The notes: generated by a model from the letters alone, not told the origin. Positions 35,218 to 44,269 are shown, numbered from the stretch's first letter. The stretch is 64,000 nucleotides of DNA from Drouetiella sp036703255 (GCA_036703255.1 DATNPL010000096.1:1-64000); one strand, 5' to 3'. Numbers and translations: made by a program.

Positions 35218-36063
35218 ATGAAATCTGAGTGGGACTGCGTTTTACAAAATCTGGGAGAATGGCAAGGGTCTTTTACCTCTTTTTCCCCCCAAGGTGAGCT
35301 GATCCAAGATATTCCCAGCCTGATTTTGCTGGAAGGCGTCAATCAGAATCAGAGCATTCGCTTGGTGCTAAAACGGTTTTATCCCGTTCCAGAGTCTGCT
35401 GACCTGCAACCCCGTGAGCTGGTGATGGATTTCAGCGCTCCGGCGGCAGGGGCAGTCTTTTTTGAAACGGGCGCTTTCTCAGACGGGAGAACTTCCTTTT
35501 CTTCCCATCAGCCCTTTGTGGCAGAGTTTTGCCTGCTCGATGGTGAACCCAACCGCGCTGCCACCCGCCGATCGCGTCAGGTGCTGATCTTCAACGCAGA
35601 GAACCAGCTCCAGCAGGCCACGCTGATCCGTGAGCATCGGAGCGACCTGCCTACGCCAGAGCGATCGCCCCTGCGGGTCGAGGACTTGCTGGGCACCTGG
35701 CAGGGCAAGGCTGTGACGCGATACCCCGGACAGGCCACAGCCGATAGGGCTGACATGACGACAATCTGGCTGCGCCCCTCTGACGATCGGCTGATTCAGC
35801 AAGTTTTGGGTCACGAAGCGATCGATATCACGCTCAGCCAGGGCAATCTCTGCTTTGATCAGGAGGGGCAATGTTACCGAACTTTGCTGTTGCCGGATGG
35901 GGCATCCTCAACCTATCCGGTGCAGATTTGCCCCCGCCAGCCTTTTTCCCTGGAGGCGGGTTGGCTACTAGCGCCCGGTGTCCGTCAGAGGTTAATCCGT
36001 CGTTACAATAGCGAAGGCGATTGGATCAGCGTCTCCTGGATCAGCGAATATCAGGTTAGTTGA
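35218..36063 (+). CDS. DUF3598 family protein
   Basis: 281 residues, two halves that look like tandem beta-barrels: residues 1-150 start WDCVLQNLGEWQGSFTSFSP, and 150-281 restart with VEDLLGTWQGKAVTRYPG. The GEWQG/GTWQG repeats mark the barrel starts. From memory the family fold is calycin-like, distantly like CpcS/CpcT bilin lyases, but no function is known. The phycobiliprotein-like gene follows after 21 bases on the same strand, so a shared operon is likely, and this neighbourhood hints at bilin or protein-chromophore work (inference). Codon use is ordinary. Confidence 0.83.
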   Translation: MKSEWDCVLQNLGEWQGSFTSFSPQGELIQDIPSLILLEGVNQNQSIRLVLKRFYPVPESADLQPRELVMDFSAPAAGAVFFETGAFSDGRTSFSSHQPFVAEFCLLDGEPNRAATRRSRQVLIFNAENQLQQATLIREHRSDLPTPERSPLRVEDLLGTWQGKAVTRYPGQATADRADMTTIWLRPSDDRLIQQVLGHEAIDITLSQGNLCFDQEGQCYRTLLLPDGASSTYPVQICPRQPFSLEAGWLLAPGVRQRLIRRYNSEGDWISVSWISEYQVS

Positions 36064-36084
36064 ACTTTAAAGAAATCCCCTCTC

Positions 36085-36684
36085 ATGACAAAGCCACAGT
36101 TGAGCGAGAAAGCCCTTGAGCTAATCAAGCAAGCCCGGATTGTCAGTTTTAGCACCTGGCACACAACCTATCCGCCAGAAATTATTCAGCGGTTTCAGGC
36201 CGCCGATGATGCAGGCCGCTACTTAACCGATGAAGATTTAGAGCAGATTCAGGCGATCGCCCCTGATGCCGATCAGGCAGCCAGCCTTGAGGTGGTGAGA
36301 ATGCTGCGCGATCGCGTCCGCGAAATCGTGGATGAAGCAAGAGGTCAAGTCTTGGAAACTTTTCCGCAGATTACCCAACCGGGCGGCGGACTGTATCCTG
36401 CAACTCGTGCCGATGCCTGCTGGCGAGACTTCTGGCATTTTCTGCGCTGCATCACCTACGGCATTGCCGGACAGCGCACCGACTATACCAGCGCTGAGGG
36501 GCTGCACTACATGCAGTTGCTCTATGAAGAATTGCAGGTGCCGCTAGATGCGATGGTGGTGGGTTTAGAAGGAATTAAAACCGCTAGCTTAAAACAGGTC
36601 GAGCTAGACCCCAAGGTAGCCGATCAATCAGCCGCCGCTGCGCCCTACTTCGATCGCTTAATTGAGCTAATGAAGCAGTTTTAG
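36085..36684 (+). CDS. orphan phycobilisome-type (phycobiliprotein-like) protein
   Basis: 199 residues of the globin-like phycobilisome family. Cys112 in ADACWRDFWHFLRCITYGIA stands at the conserved bilin-attachment place (Cys84 of phycocyanin), followed by Arg114 and Asp115 that hold the bilin. It is not ApcA/B/D/F or CpcA/B: the N-terminus (SEKALELIKQARIVSFSTWH) and the loop after the Cys differ, and it has about 35 extra residues. Whether it binds a chromophore is not known. It follows the DUF3598 gene by 21 bases and is followed by a DUF2127 gene after 17 bases. Confidence 0.85.
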   Translation: MTKPQLSEKALELIKQARIVSFSTWHTTYPPEIIQRFQAADDAGRYLTDEDLEQIQAIAPDADQAASLEVVRMLRDRVREIVDEARGQVLETFPQITQPGGGLYPATRADACWRDFWHFLRCITYGIAGQRTDYTSAEGLHYMQLLYEELQVPLDAMVVGLEGIKTASLKQVELDPKVADQSAAAAPYFDRLIELMKQF

Positions 36685-36701
36685 TAATAATTTGAGCAGC
36701 G

Positions 36702-37169
36702 ATGGAGAAAAAACGGTCTGCCGGACTCACAACTATAGTGATCTACAAAGCTTGCGAAGCACTGCTGTTGGGAGCCACCTCGATCGCCCTGCTGTTGGCG
36801 CTCAAAGACCATCAGGCACTTGCGGCTTTCTCACGATCGTATGTCCTTGAAGGCAAAGCCGTGCTGATCGAACAGTTTCTTAACCGAGTGATCAATATCA
36901 ATCCGAGGACATTGGCATTCAGCGGGATTACAGCCGGACTCTATGCAGCGGTAACGGCGATCGAGGCGGTGGGTTTGTGGTATCAAAAAACCTGGGCAGA
37001 ATTTTTGGTCGTCGGGCTAACGGGCATCGGCATCCTCCCCGAACTTTTTGAGCTATCTCAGGGCGTGTCTCCCCTAAAGCTGAGCGTTTTGGTGATCAAT
37101 ATCCTCGTATTTCTATATTTTCTCCGCCGCCTTTTGCAAGGCAGACGCAAGAGCCGCAAGCATCCCTAG
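36702..37169 (+). CDS. DUF2127 membrane protein
   Basis: 155 residues with about four transmembrane helices (residues 10-32, 63-88, 91-108, 118-140). It begins MEKKRSAGLTTIVIYKACEA, then GITAGLYAAVTAIEAVGLWYQ, LVVGLTGIGILPELFEL, and ends RRLLQGRRKSRKHP, a positive cytosolic tail. DUF2127 proteins have no known activity. The gap to the phycobiliprotein-like gene is 17 bases, so the two are probably cotranscribed. Just after the stop lies MITE copy 2. Confidence 0.82.
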   Translation: MEKKRSAGLTTIVIYKACEALLLGATSIALLLALKDHQALAAFSRSYVLEGKAVLIEQFLNRVININPRTLAFSGITAGLYAAVTAIEAVGLWYQKTWAEFLVVGLTGIGILPELFELSQGVSPLKLSVLVINILVFLYFLRRLLQGRRKSRKHP

Positions 37170-37186
37170 CCTTCAGATTACGCTCA

Positions 37187-37374
37187 GAGGATGTTTGAAA
37201 AGTCCAACTATGGGTAGCAAAACGTTTCAGATCCCTAAATCCCCCTTCAAAAGGGGGACTTTGAATTCATTTCCCCCCTTTTTCTAGACGCGAAGCGGCT
37301 TCCCGCAGGGTAGGGAGGCCGGGGGGATCAACAGGTGCCTAAATATCACAGCCGACCCATTTTCAAACATCCTC
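37187..37374 (-). mobile_element. MITE copy 2 (188 bp, with internal insert)
   Basis: Same terminal repeats and internal sequence as 22076-22237, inverted. Flanks are TCA (37184-37186) and TTA (37375-37377), so the 3-bp duplication is no longer exact. About 30 bases around GACGCGAAGCGGCTTCCCGC replace part of the G-rich centre; this insert looks like another small interspersed repeat of cyanobacteria. Confidence 0.82.
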
Positions 37375-37394
37375 TTAGAGCCTCTGGGGCTTAA

Positions 37395-38099
37395 TTATCG
37401 CCGAATATCTTCTCGAATGGCAGCCAAATCAATGTAGCGATCGGCAACGCTGATTAGCGCTTCGCTCGTCATAGAGTACAGGCTGACCACCTCTACCTGC
37501 ACGCCTTTATAGGCGATCGCATTCACCGCGTAGGTTAAATCCCCATCGCCGCTCAGTAGCACCATCGCCTTGCAGTAGCTAGACATTTGCATCATGTCCA
37601 CTACAATTTCGATGGCTAAGTTAGCTTTTTTGGAGCCGTCGATATGTTGAATCAGCTCTTTAGCCACAACGCGGTAGCCGTTTCGTCGCATCCAGAGCAA
37701 AAATCCCTGCTGCTTGTCGTTGGCGCGATCGACCCCCGTATAAAAATAGGCTCGCAAGAGACGTCGCCCTCGGGTGAGCTTACACAACAGCTTGACATAA
37801 TCAATTTCTAAGTTGAGGTGCAGCGCTGCATAGAAGAGATTGGCTCCATCCACAAAAATAGCCACTTGCTCGTGGCGCTCTTCGTCAGTGGGCAAGGGTT
37901 CTGTGGCAGGACGCGATCGGGATTCTCTGTGAAGAGCCGAGAGATCGATCGCCGAATTAGCGGTATTTTCATTTTGAGTATGGGCAGCTTGAGCACTCAT
38001 GGCTTGACCACTCGGTTTGCTGCTGTTCGCACTGTTTTGACCAGACCCATCGTTTTGACTCAGCACACTATTCTCATTCAGCAACAAGCGCTGCTCCAC
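37395..38099 (-). CDS. LabA-like NYN domain protein
   Basis: 234 residues. Residues 75-232 form a NYN (DUF88) domain: VAIFVDGANLFYAAL with a metal-binding Asp, ANLAIEIVVDMM, MVLLSGDGDLTYAVNAI and VEVVSLYSMTSE. Such domains are PIN-like and often have RNase activity. The relative LabA is a negative regulator of clock output in Synechococcus 7942, which suggests but does not prove a role here. The first 70 residues are low complexity (Ser, Ala, Gln, Asn) and may not be translated fully: the frame opens with GTG 38099 without a ribosome site, and a downstream ATG (MSAQAAHTQ) is an alternative. Confidence 0.82.
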   Translation of the reverse strand: MEQRLLLNENSVLSQNDGSGQNSANSSKPSGQAMSAQAAHTQNENTANSAIDLSALHRESRSRPATEPLPTDEERHEQVAIFVDGANLFYAALHLNLEIDYVKLLCKLTRGRRLLRAYFYTGVDRANDKQQGFLLWMRRNGYRVVAKELIQHIDGSKKANLAIEIVVDMMQMSSYCKAMVLLSGDGDLTYAVNAIAYKGVQVEVVSLYSMTSEALISVADRYIDLAAIREDIRR

Positions 38100-38275
38100 A
38101 TCCGTTTGAGTGAAAGTTTGAGTGAAATGTTTAAGGTTTTTTTAAGGTTCGCTTCAATCCTAGGGCGTTCTCGCGATCAAGTAAATAGCCCCTTAACGTG
38201 TCGCAATTTTTGATCTATAGAGATAATTTTTTGATACATAAATTATCTCTACGATAGGTTGCGACTCAATCTATA

Positions 38276-39214
38276 TTACGAATTGTTTGTTAACTTGAGA
38301 ATCGCCTCATCGATCGAAAAATCAATCGCGGCGCTGTCCCGTCCTGACGGGAGGTAGTCATTTTGAAACGAGTCCCTCAGCCCCGCAACCACATCATACT
38401 GCGATCGCCAATAGAGGTCTTTCTGGGCTTTGTGAATATCCGTAAAGAAATGTTGAACCCGCATCGGAAAGGCTTTGCGTTTGCCCAAATCGAGGTGGGG
38501 ATCATAGTGAACGAGTTTCAGCGCCTCCGGATCTTTGTCGGCCGCCACGGCACAGGCTTTTGCCAACCCATCAAAGCTGATGTAGCGATCGCCGGACACG
38601 TTATAAATCTGCCCCACGGCTTTGGGATTGCCCAACACCGCCACCATCGCGGCAGCGAGATCTTGCACATGCCCCCATTGGGTCAGATGCATCCCATTAC
38701 CCGGAATCGGGATGGGGCGATCGCGCGTGATCCGATCGAAAAACCAGGACTCTAAATCGTTGTAATTTTGCGCCCCGTAGATATAGACCGGGCGAATAGA
38801 GGTAAAGGGAATGCCCTGAGCTGCTAAATAGGCTTCTGTCTCCGCTTTACCCTTGTGGCGGCTTTGAGGATCGATCGGATCGCTTTCCAGGTGGGGCATC
38901 TGATCGGACTTTTGGTAAACCCCAGCAGAGCTAACGTAGACAAAATGCTTAATTTGCCCTTTAAAGATTTCGATCAAAGGCTGGGTATCGCTGAGTTCGC
39001 GCCCGTTATTGTCAAAAATGGCATCAAACTGCTCATCCGCCAGCTTCTCTTTGAGTTGGGCAGGGTCAGTGCGATCGCCCAGAATCTGTTCAACCCCCAC
39101 AGGCGTGGGCTGGTTCCCTCGGTTAAACAGCACCACGTCATGGTCTTGCGCCATGAGCAGACGGGTGAGGTAAATGCCGATAAACCGGGTTCCGCCCATA
39201 ACTAAAATTCGCAT
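38276..39214 (-). CDS. NAD-dependent epimerase/dehydratase family protein (CSP41-like)
   Basis: 312 residues, short-chain dehydrogenase fold. The nucleotide-binding loop MGGTRFIGIYLTRLL is near the N-terminus. The catalytic Tyr-x3-Lys is not in its usual place: the YVSSAGVYQKSDQMPH stretch has a Tyr followed by QKS, and HKGKAETE further on. This pattern is like chloroplast stem-loop-binding CSP41 proteins and their cyanobacterial homologues, which bind RNA in plants. An epimerase role is therefore uncertain. It stands alone, divergent from carA. Confidence 0.83.
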   Translation of the reverse strand: MRILVMGGTRFIGIYLTRLLMAQDHDVVLFNRGNQPTPVGVEQILGDRTDPAQLKEKLADEQFDAIFDNNGRELSDTQPLIEIFKGQIKHFVYVSSAGVYQKSDQMPHLESDPIDPQSRHKGKAETEAYLAAQGIPFTSIRPVYIYGAQNYNDLESWFFDRITRDRPIPIPGNGMHLTQWGHVQDLAAAMVAVLGNPKAVGQIYNVSGDRYISFDGLAKACAVAADKDPEALKLVHYDPHLDLGKRKAFPMRVQHFFTDIHKAQKDLYWRSQYDVVAGLRDSFQNDYLPSGRDSAAIDFSIDEAILKLTNNS

Positions 39215-39355
39215 TGCTTCTCCGCAAGATGATCCTGAATATCTGGATGGGGTGGCTATGCTGGATGGCAGTGGCTGAACAGCTAGCCTTTCCTATCCTA
39301 CGTTGCCGCTGTCTCTGTGGAACTGCCAATTCCTAAAACTGAGGGTTGCCCAATT

Positions 39356-39389
39356 GTCACAGCCGCCTGATAACCGTCACAGTTGTGAC
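39356..39389. promoter_or_regulatory. possible operator upstream of carA
   Basis: GTCACAG occurs at 39356-39362 and 39376-39382, exactly 20 bases apart; the second belongs to the near-perfect palindrome GTCACAGTTGTGAC (39376-39389). The site lies 63 bases before the carA start. Half-sites like TGTGA/TCACA recall CRP-type binding, but the order here is inverted. Regulator unknown. Confidence 0.3.
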
Positions 39390-39451
39390 TGTTCATCTTT
39401 GCCCTGCGGTCGTAGGATGAGAACGCTTACCTAATTCATGAGAGGAACTCT

Positions 39452-40633
39452 ATGCTGTTCTCTGGTGCTCAGCCTGCATTGCTTGTTCTGGCAGATGGAA
39501 CGACCTACCGGGGCTGGTCGTTTGGTGCGTCGGCAACTGCCATTGGAGAAGTAGTGTTTAACACTGGCATGACGGGCTACCAGGAGGTGTTAACCGATCC
39601 CAGCTACCGAGGGCAAATTGTCACCTTTACCTATCCTGAGTTGGGAAATACAGGCGTTAACCCTGAAGATGAAGAGTCGGGTCGGCCTCAAGTCAAAGGG
39701 GCGATCGCTCGAAATATCTGTTCGCGTCCTAGTAACTGGCGATCGACGCAATCGCTGCAAGACTACCTGAAGAAATACGGCATCCCCGGTATCTACGGCA
39801 TCGACACCCGTGCCCTCACCCGTAAGCTGCGATCGGTCGGTGCCATGAATGGCGGCATCTCTACTGAAATCCTCGATCCGGCTGACTTGTTAATGCAGAT
39901 CCGGGAAGCGCCTAGCATGGCAGGGCTAAACCTAGTGCGTGAAGTCACAACCTCTGCTACCTATGAATGGTCTGAAACAACCAATGTCGCCTGGGACTAC
40001 ACCTCTTTGACGGCAAAACCGACTGACTCAGGGGCGATCGAACCCACTCTAACGGTCGTCGCGATCGATTTTGGCATTAAGAAAAATATCTTGAGACGGT
40101 TAGCCAGCTATGGCTGTCGGGTAATTGTTGTCCCTGCGGATACACCACCGGAAGAGATTCTTAAGCACAACCCAGACGGCATTTTTCTCTCGAATGGCCC
40201 AGGCGATCCGGCCACTGTTGCAGAAGGGATTGCCACAGCAAAGGCGCTGCTGACGAGCGAAAAGCCCATGTTTGGCATCTGCATGGGGCACCAAATTTTG
40301 GGGCTATCGCTAGGTGCAGAAACCTTTAAGCTAAAGTTTGGCCATCGAGGCTTGAACCAGCCCTGCGGCATGAGCCAGCAGCCCGTAGAAATCACCAGTC
40401 AAAATCATGGATTTGCCATTAGCGCTGAGTCTCTGCCCGACGCTGAAGTGGAAATTACACATCTCAATTTGAACGATCGCACGGTGGCGGGTTTGCGCCA
40501 TAAGACTTTGCCGCTGTTTTCGGTGCAGTATCACCCAGAAGCCAGTCCTGGCCCCCATGATGCAGACTATTTGTTCCAGCAATTTGTGCAATCGATGCGG
40601 CAGCACCGTCAGCAAAGCGTCTCAACTGTCTAG
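39452..40633 (+). CDS. carA: carbamoyl-phosphate synthase small subunit
   Basis: Glutamine amidotransferase subunit that supplies ammonia to CarB for arginine and pyrimidine synthesis. 393 residues. The N-terminal CPSase_sm domain (about 1-150) starts PALLVLADGTTYRGWSFGA and contains GMTGYQEVLTDPSYRGQ. The class I GATase part (about 200-380) has the catalytic Cys in PMFGICMGHQILG, and His and Glu in VQYHPEASPGPHDADYLF. All catalytic residues are present. carB is not adjacent. It is followed by MITE copy 3. Confidence 0.96.
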   Translation: MLFSGAQPALLVLADGTTYRGWSFGASATAIGEVVFNTGMTGYQEVLTDPSYRGQIVTFTYPELGNTGVNPEDEESGRPQVKGAIARNICSRPSNWRSTQSLQDYLKKYGIPGIYGIDTRALTRKLRSVGAMNGGISTEILDPADLLMQIREAPSMAGLNLVREVTTSATYEWSETTNVAWDYTSLTAKPTDSGAIEPTLTVVAIDFGIKKNILRRLASYGCRVIVVPADTPPEEILKHNPDGIFLSNGPGDPATVAEGIATAKALLTSEKPMFGICMGHQILGLSLGAETFKLKFGHRGLNQPCGMSQQPVEITSQNHGFAISAESLPDAEVEITHLNLNDRTVAGLRHKTLPLFSVQYHPEASPGPHDADYLFQQFVQSMRQHRQQSVSTV

Positions 40634-40671
40634 GAGCGGGGCAAATGAACCCCACAATTTTTTTGAACTAA

Positions 40672-40833
40672 AAGGATGTTTGAAAAGTCCAACTATGGGT
40701 AGCGAAACGTTTCAGATCCCCCTAAATCCCCCTTAAAAAGGGGGACTTTGAATTCATTTCCCCCCTTTTTAAGGGGGGCAGGGGGGATCAACAGGTGTCT
40801 GAAATCACAGCCGACCACTTTTCAAATATCCTC
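40672..40833 (-). mobile_element. MITE copy 3 (162 bp)
   Basis: Same length as copy 1, inverted, with TAA at 40669-40671 and 40834-40836. The left end has one change in the terminal base, and the right arm reads CAAATATCCTC. The whole stretch 40634-40912 between carA and the hybrid kinase is this element plus short flanks. Confidence 0.85.
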
Positions 40834-40912
40834 TAAGAGGCTCTGTCTCTGGATTCAAAAAAATTGTTGGGGTTGATTAAATTCGTGACCCTGAGAGGGT
40901 AGGACGGGGGCA

Positions 40913-43900
40913 TTACAGGATTTCGTCATAGGGCGCGATCGCAGATTCTTCAGCGTTCAGAGTGGCGATCGCTTTGCTCCAGTGAGCTAATTTGTCGGCC
41001 AAGACCTGCTTTTGCACAGGTTTGCTCAGGTAATCATCCATGCCCACCTGAATACATCTGTCCTGATCTTCCTTCATTGCATTCGCCGTCATGGCAATAA
41101 TGACCGGATGTTTGGGCTGACCCTGAAGCCCTGCATCCTGAGGCTCGCCATTCTGAAGCTGCCGGATGGCTTGCGTCGCGGCATATCCATCCATAATGGG
41201 CATCTGACAGTCCATAAATATTAGGTCGTAGCCAATTTGTGACGCCAAATCCAGCGCTTCTTTGCCGTTAGCGGCAACATCGGCCGTGTAACCCAGGTTC
41301 TTGAGCTGATTAAGGGCAACTTTTTGGTTGACAAGACTATCTTCAACCAAAAGAATTTTGAGTTTTTTGAGGGGGCGATCGCTCGTGCTACCAACCGAGG
41401 CGGCACTTATAAGAGGCGGCATGAGGCTCATCTGCGGTTCTGAGGGGCGATCGGCAGCCTGACTCACCTGCATCAGGCAATCTAACAATCGGGATTGCTT
41501 CACAGGTTTCACCAAGTAGGCCGAAAATCCTAGCTCTCGCATCCGATTCATATCATTTTTGGGGTTGAGTGAGGTGAGCATTACAAGTTTGACGTGGGCC
41601 AATAGCGGATGGGCAGCGATCGCCTGTTCCAGCTTTTCTCCATCGCTGTTGGGCATTTGCACATTCAAAATGACAATGTCATAAGGGGCGTGAGCCAGCC
41701 TCTCCCAGGCGATCTGACTGCTCGCAGCTTCGTCAACCTGTACGCCCCAGCTCATGGCCTGCTGTCGCAAAATTTTGCGGCTAATGGCGTGGTCATCAAC
41801 GATGAGCAGCCGTAGCCCATTCAAGCGGGATGTGTCTAGAAGAGGAGCCGCAAGCTGTTGGGGTTGTTTCTCAAACGTTAGCTCAAACTGAAACTTAGAG
41901 CCTTGCTCTGTCGCACTGCTAACCTGAATGGTGCCGCCCATTAGCTCTACAAGCTGCTTGCAAATAGCCAACCCTAACCCCGTGCCGCCAAATTTGCGCG
42001 TGGTCGAAGCATCGACCTGAGAAAAGGGGAGAAACAATTTTTTTAGCGCTTCTGGCGCAATGCCAATTCCGGTATCTTCTACCGAAAAGAGGAGAGTGGC
42101 GATCGCTCCTGATGCGGATACGGCCTCAGATTGCAGGGAAATCCGAATAACGACTTCGCCTGTAGGGGTGAATTTGATCGCATTGCTGACCAAATTGGTT
42201 AAAACCTGCCGCAAACGGCTGACATCGCCTCGCAGCAGAGTCGGCACCTCTGGCGCTACCCAGGTGGCGATCTCTAACCGCTTGGCATGGGCAGAGGCCG
42301 CCAAGAGATCCACGACTTCTTCGGCACAGGCAACGACATCAAAATCTAGGATCTCTAGTTCCATTACGCCCGCCTCTAGCTTAGAGAAGTCCAGGATTTC
42401 GTTCAGCAGCGTCAGCAGATTGTCACCGCTGGCGCGAATGGTTTCAGCAAAGTCATGCTGCTGGGCATTGAGAGGCGTATCCAGCAGCAGCCCGGTCATT
42501 CCTAGCACCGCATTCAAAGGCGTGCGAATCTCGTGACTCAGGGTTGCCAAAAAAGTACTTTTCATCTGCGCTGCCTGCTCAGCCCGTTTGCGTGCCAGAT
42601 CAAGCGCTTCATTCTGTTCGGCCAACTGCTGATTGCGAAGAATTTCTTGCGCCTGGATGCGCCGTCGTTCGAGTTCACCCCGTTTGGCTTCGCTAATGTC
42701 CACTGTTGTGCCTTCGTAATACAGCACTTCACCCCTGTCGTTGCGGATGGCCTGCACGCTCTCTGAAACCCAGGTGATGCTGCCATCTTTGCGATAGACC
42801 TCAGACTCCAGATCGGTGATCTGATCTTGGGTTTGCATGCGCTCGACCAAGGCATAGCGTTGAGTGGGGTCAACATAGACCTGTTCGGCAATGTTGCTTA
42901 AGCTTGAGATAAATTCTTGGGGCGAGGCATAGCCGTAAATTTTAGCCAATGCTGAATTGGCGCTTAGCACACGCCCATCAGGCGTGGTTTGGAAAATACC
43001 GACGATCGAATTCTCAAAAATGCTGCGATATTTTTCTTCGGTCTGTCTTAGCTCAGCTTCCGCCCGCTTCCGCTCTGTGATATCTATCCCAGTGGCAATA
43101 ATGTACTTTGTTTTTCCTTGAGCGTCTAAAAGAACGGTATTTGTCCATGAAATCAGGCGGCGATCGCCTTCTCGAGTCACCCAATTATTTTCATGGTGTT
43201 TAGGAAGCTGGGGAGAGTCGATCTGCGAAAAGGCCGTCTTCATGAACTCCGCATCATCCGGGTCAAGGAAAATTCCCCAAAACGGCTTATTCCGCACCTC
43301 TGAAAAGGAGTATCCGGTGATATCCACACATTTTTGATTAAAACGAACGATTTTTCCAAACAAATCTAGAACAACGACCAGTGCATCCGTGGTATCTACA
43401 ACTGCGGTTACAAAGTCACGCTCACGTTCTAAAGCCTGTTCTATAATTTGTCTTTTCTGGGTCGCTTGCCAAATAAAACAAAAAACTCCGGTCAGGAGGA
43501 TAAATTCTAAAACTGTACCCGCCACTAGGGTATTGACGATGCGATTTCTAGGAGCCTTAGCTTCTAGAAGTTCCAGGTTTTCTGCCTGTTGGACATTTTC
43601 TGTTGTTCCGGGCGATCGCACCAAGCTAGCAAATTGGTAGTAGACTAGCCCATTCACCGCTATCAATAGAACGGATGTAATGCCTAGCCAGCTGGCAACT
43701 CTCCGGACAAATGCATTTTTAGCGGGGTTCATCACTCGACCCACGCTAGAGCTAGCGGCCGATCGCTCAATTTCGGCTAAATTCCGACGGGTCTCAATTT
43801 GATCAACCACCTGCCGCGATAGAGCCTTAAGCGCGTAGATCTGTTCAGAGGTGAGCTGTCGCGGCACATGGTCAATCACGCAAAGCGTACCTAGGCTGTA

Positions 43901-44269
43901 TCCTTCAGCCGTGACCAGCGGGACGCCCGCATAAAACCGGACAAAAGGGGCGCTGAGGGTCAGAGGATTAGAGGCAAATCGCTCATCTTCTAGAGCATCT
44001 GGAATGATAAAAATATCGTTTTGCAGGATGGCATGGGCGCAAAATGCCAAGTTGCGATGGGTTTCAGTCGGCTCCAATCCCACTTTTGCCTTGAACCATT
44101 GCCGATGCTCATCGATGATGCTCACGAGCGCTATTGGCGTCTGACAAATGTAGGCAGCCACCTTACAAATATCATCAAATGCGCGTTCGGGCGAGGTATC
44201 CAGAATATTGCATTGCTGGAGCGCCAGGAGCCGCTCAGGTTCATTCACTGGGAGAGGAGCAATGCGCAT
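40913..44269 (-). CDS. hybrid sensor histidine kinase (GAF, PAS, PAS, kinase, two receivers)
   Basis: 1118 residues. GAF domain about 20-165 (RQWFKAKVGLEPTETHRNLAF type). Two membrane segments at about 195-215 and 255-275. PAS 1 about 290-410 and PAS 2 about 420-540 with WVSESVQAIRNDRG. HisKA has STFLATLSHEIRTPLNA; HATPase has LTNLVSNAIKFTPTG, DTGIGI and GGTGLGLAIC. Receiver 1 (about 830-945) carries LVKPVKQS; its phosphorylatable site reads VILNVQMPNSDG, with Asn where Asp should be, so it may not accept phosphate. Receiver 2 (about 990-1100) has LIFMDCQMPIMDG, normal. Start ATG 44269; a TTG ten codons upstream is less likely. Confidence 0.93.
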   Translation of the reverse strand: MRIAPLPVNEPERLLALQQCNILDTSPERAFDDICKVAAYICQTPIALVSIIDEHRQWFKAKVGLEPTETHRNLAFCAHAILQNDIFIIPDALEDERFASNPLTLSAPFVRFYAGVPLVTAEGYSLGTLCVIDHVPRQLTSEQIYALKALSRQVVDQIETRRNLAEIERSAASSSVGRVMNPAKNAFVRRVASWLGITSVLLIAVNGLVYYQFASLVRSPGTTENVQQAENLELLEAKAPRNRIVNTLVAGTVLEFILLTGVFCFIWQATQKRQIIEQALERERDFVTAVVDTTDALVVVLDLFGKIVRFNQKCVDITGYSFSEVRNKPFWGIFLDPDDAEFMKTAFSQIDSPQLPKHHENNWVTREGDRRLISWTNTVLLDAQGKTKYIIATGIDITERKRAEAELRQTEEKYRSIFENSIVGIFQTTPDGRVLSANSALAKIYGYASPQEFISSLSNIAEQVYVDPTQRYALVERMQTQDQITDLESEVYRKDGSITWVSESVQAIRNDRGEVLYYEGTTVDISEAKRGELERRRIQAQEILRNQQLAEQNEALDLARKRAEQAAQMKSTFLATLSHEIRTPLNAVLGMTGLLLDTPLNAQQHDFAETIRASGDNLLTLLNEILDFSKLEAGVMELEILDFDVVACAEEVVDLLAASAHAKRLEIATWVAPEVPTLLRGDVSRLRQVLTNLVSNAIKFTPTGEVVIRISLQSEAVSASGAIATLLFSVEDTGIGIAPEALKKLFLPFSQVDASTTRKFGGTGLGLAICKQLVELMGGTIQVSSATEQGSKFQFELTFEKQPQQLAAPLLDTSRLNGLRLLIVDDHAISRKILRQQAMSWGVQVDEAASSQIAWERLAHAPYDIVILNVQMPNSDGEKLEQAIAAHPLLAHVKLVMLTSLNPKNDMNRMRELGFSAYLVKPVKQSRLLDCLMQVSQAADRPSEPQMSLMPPLISAASVGSTSDRPLKKLKILLVEDSLVNQKVALNQLKNLGYTADVAANGKEALDLASQIGYDLIFMDCQMPIMDGYAATQAIRQLQNGEPQDAGLQGQPKHPVIIAMTANAMKEDQDRCIQVGMDDYLSKPVQKQVLADKLAHWSKAIATLNAEESAIAPYDEIL

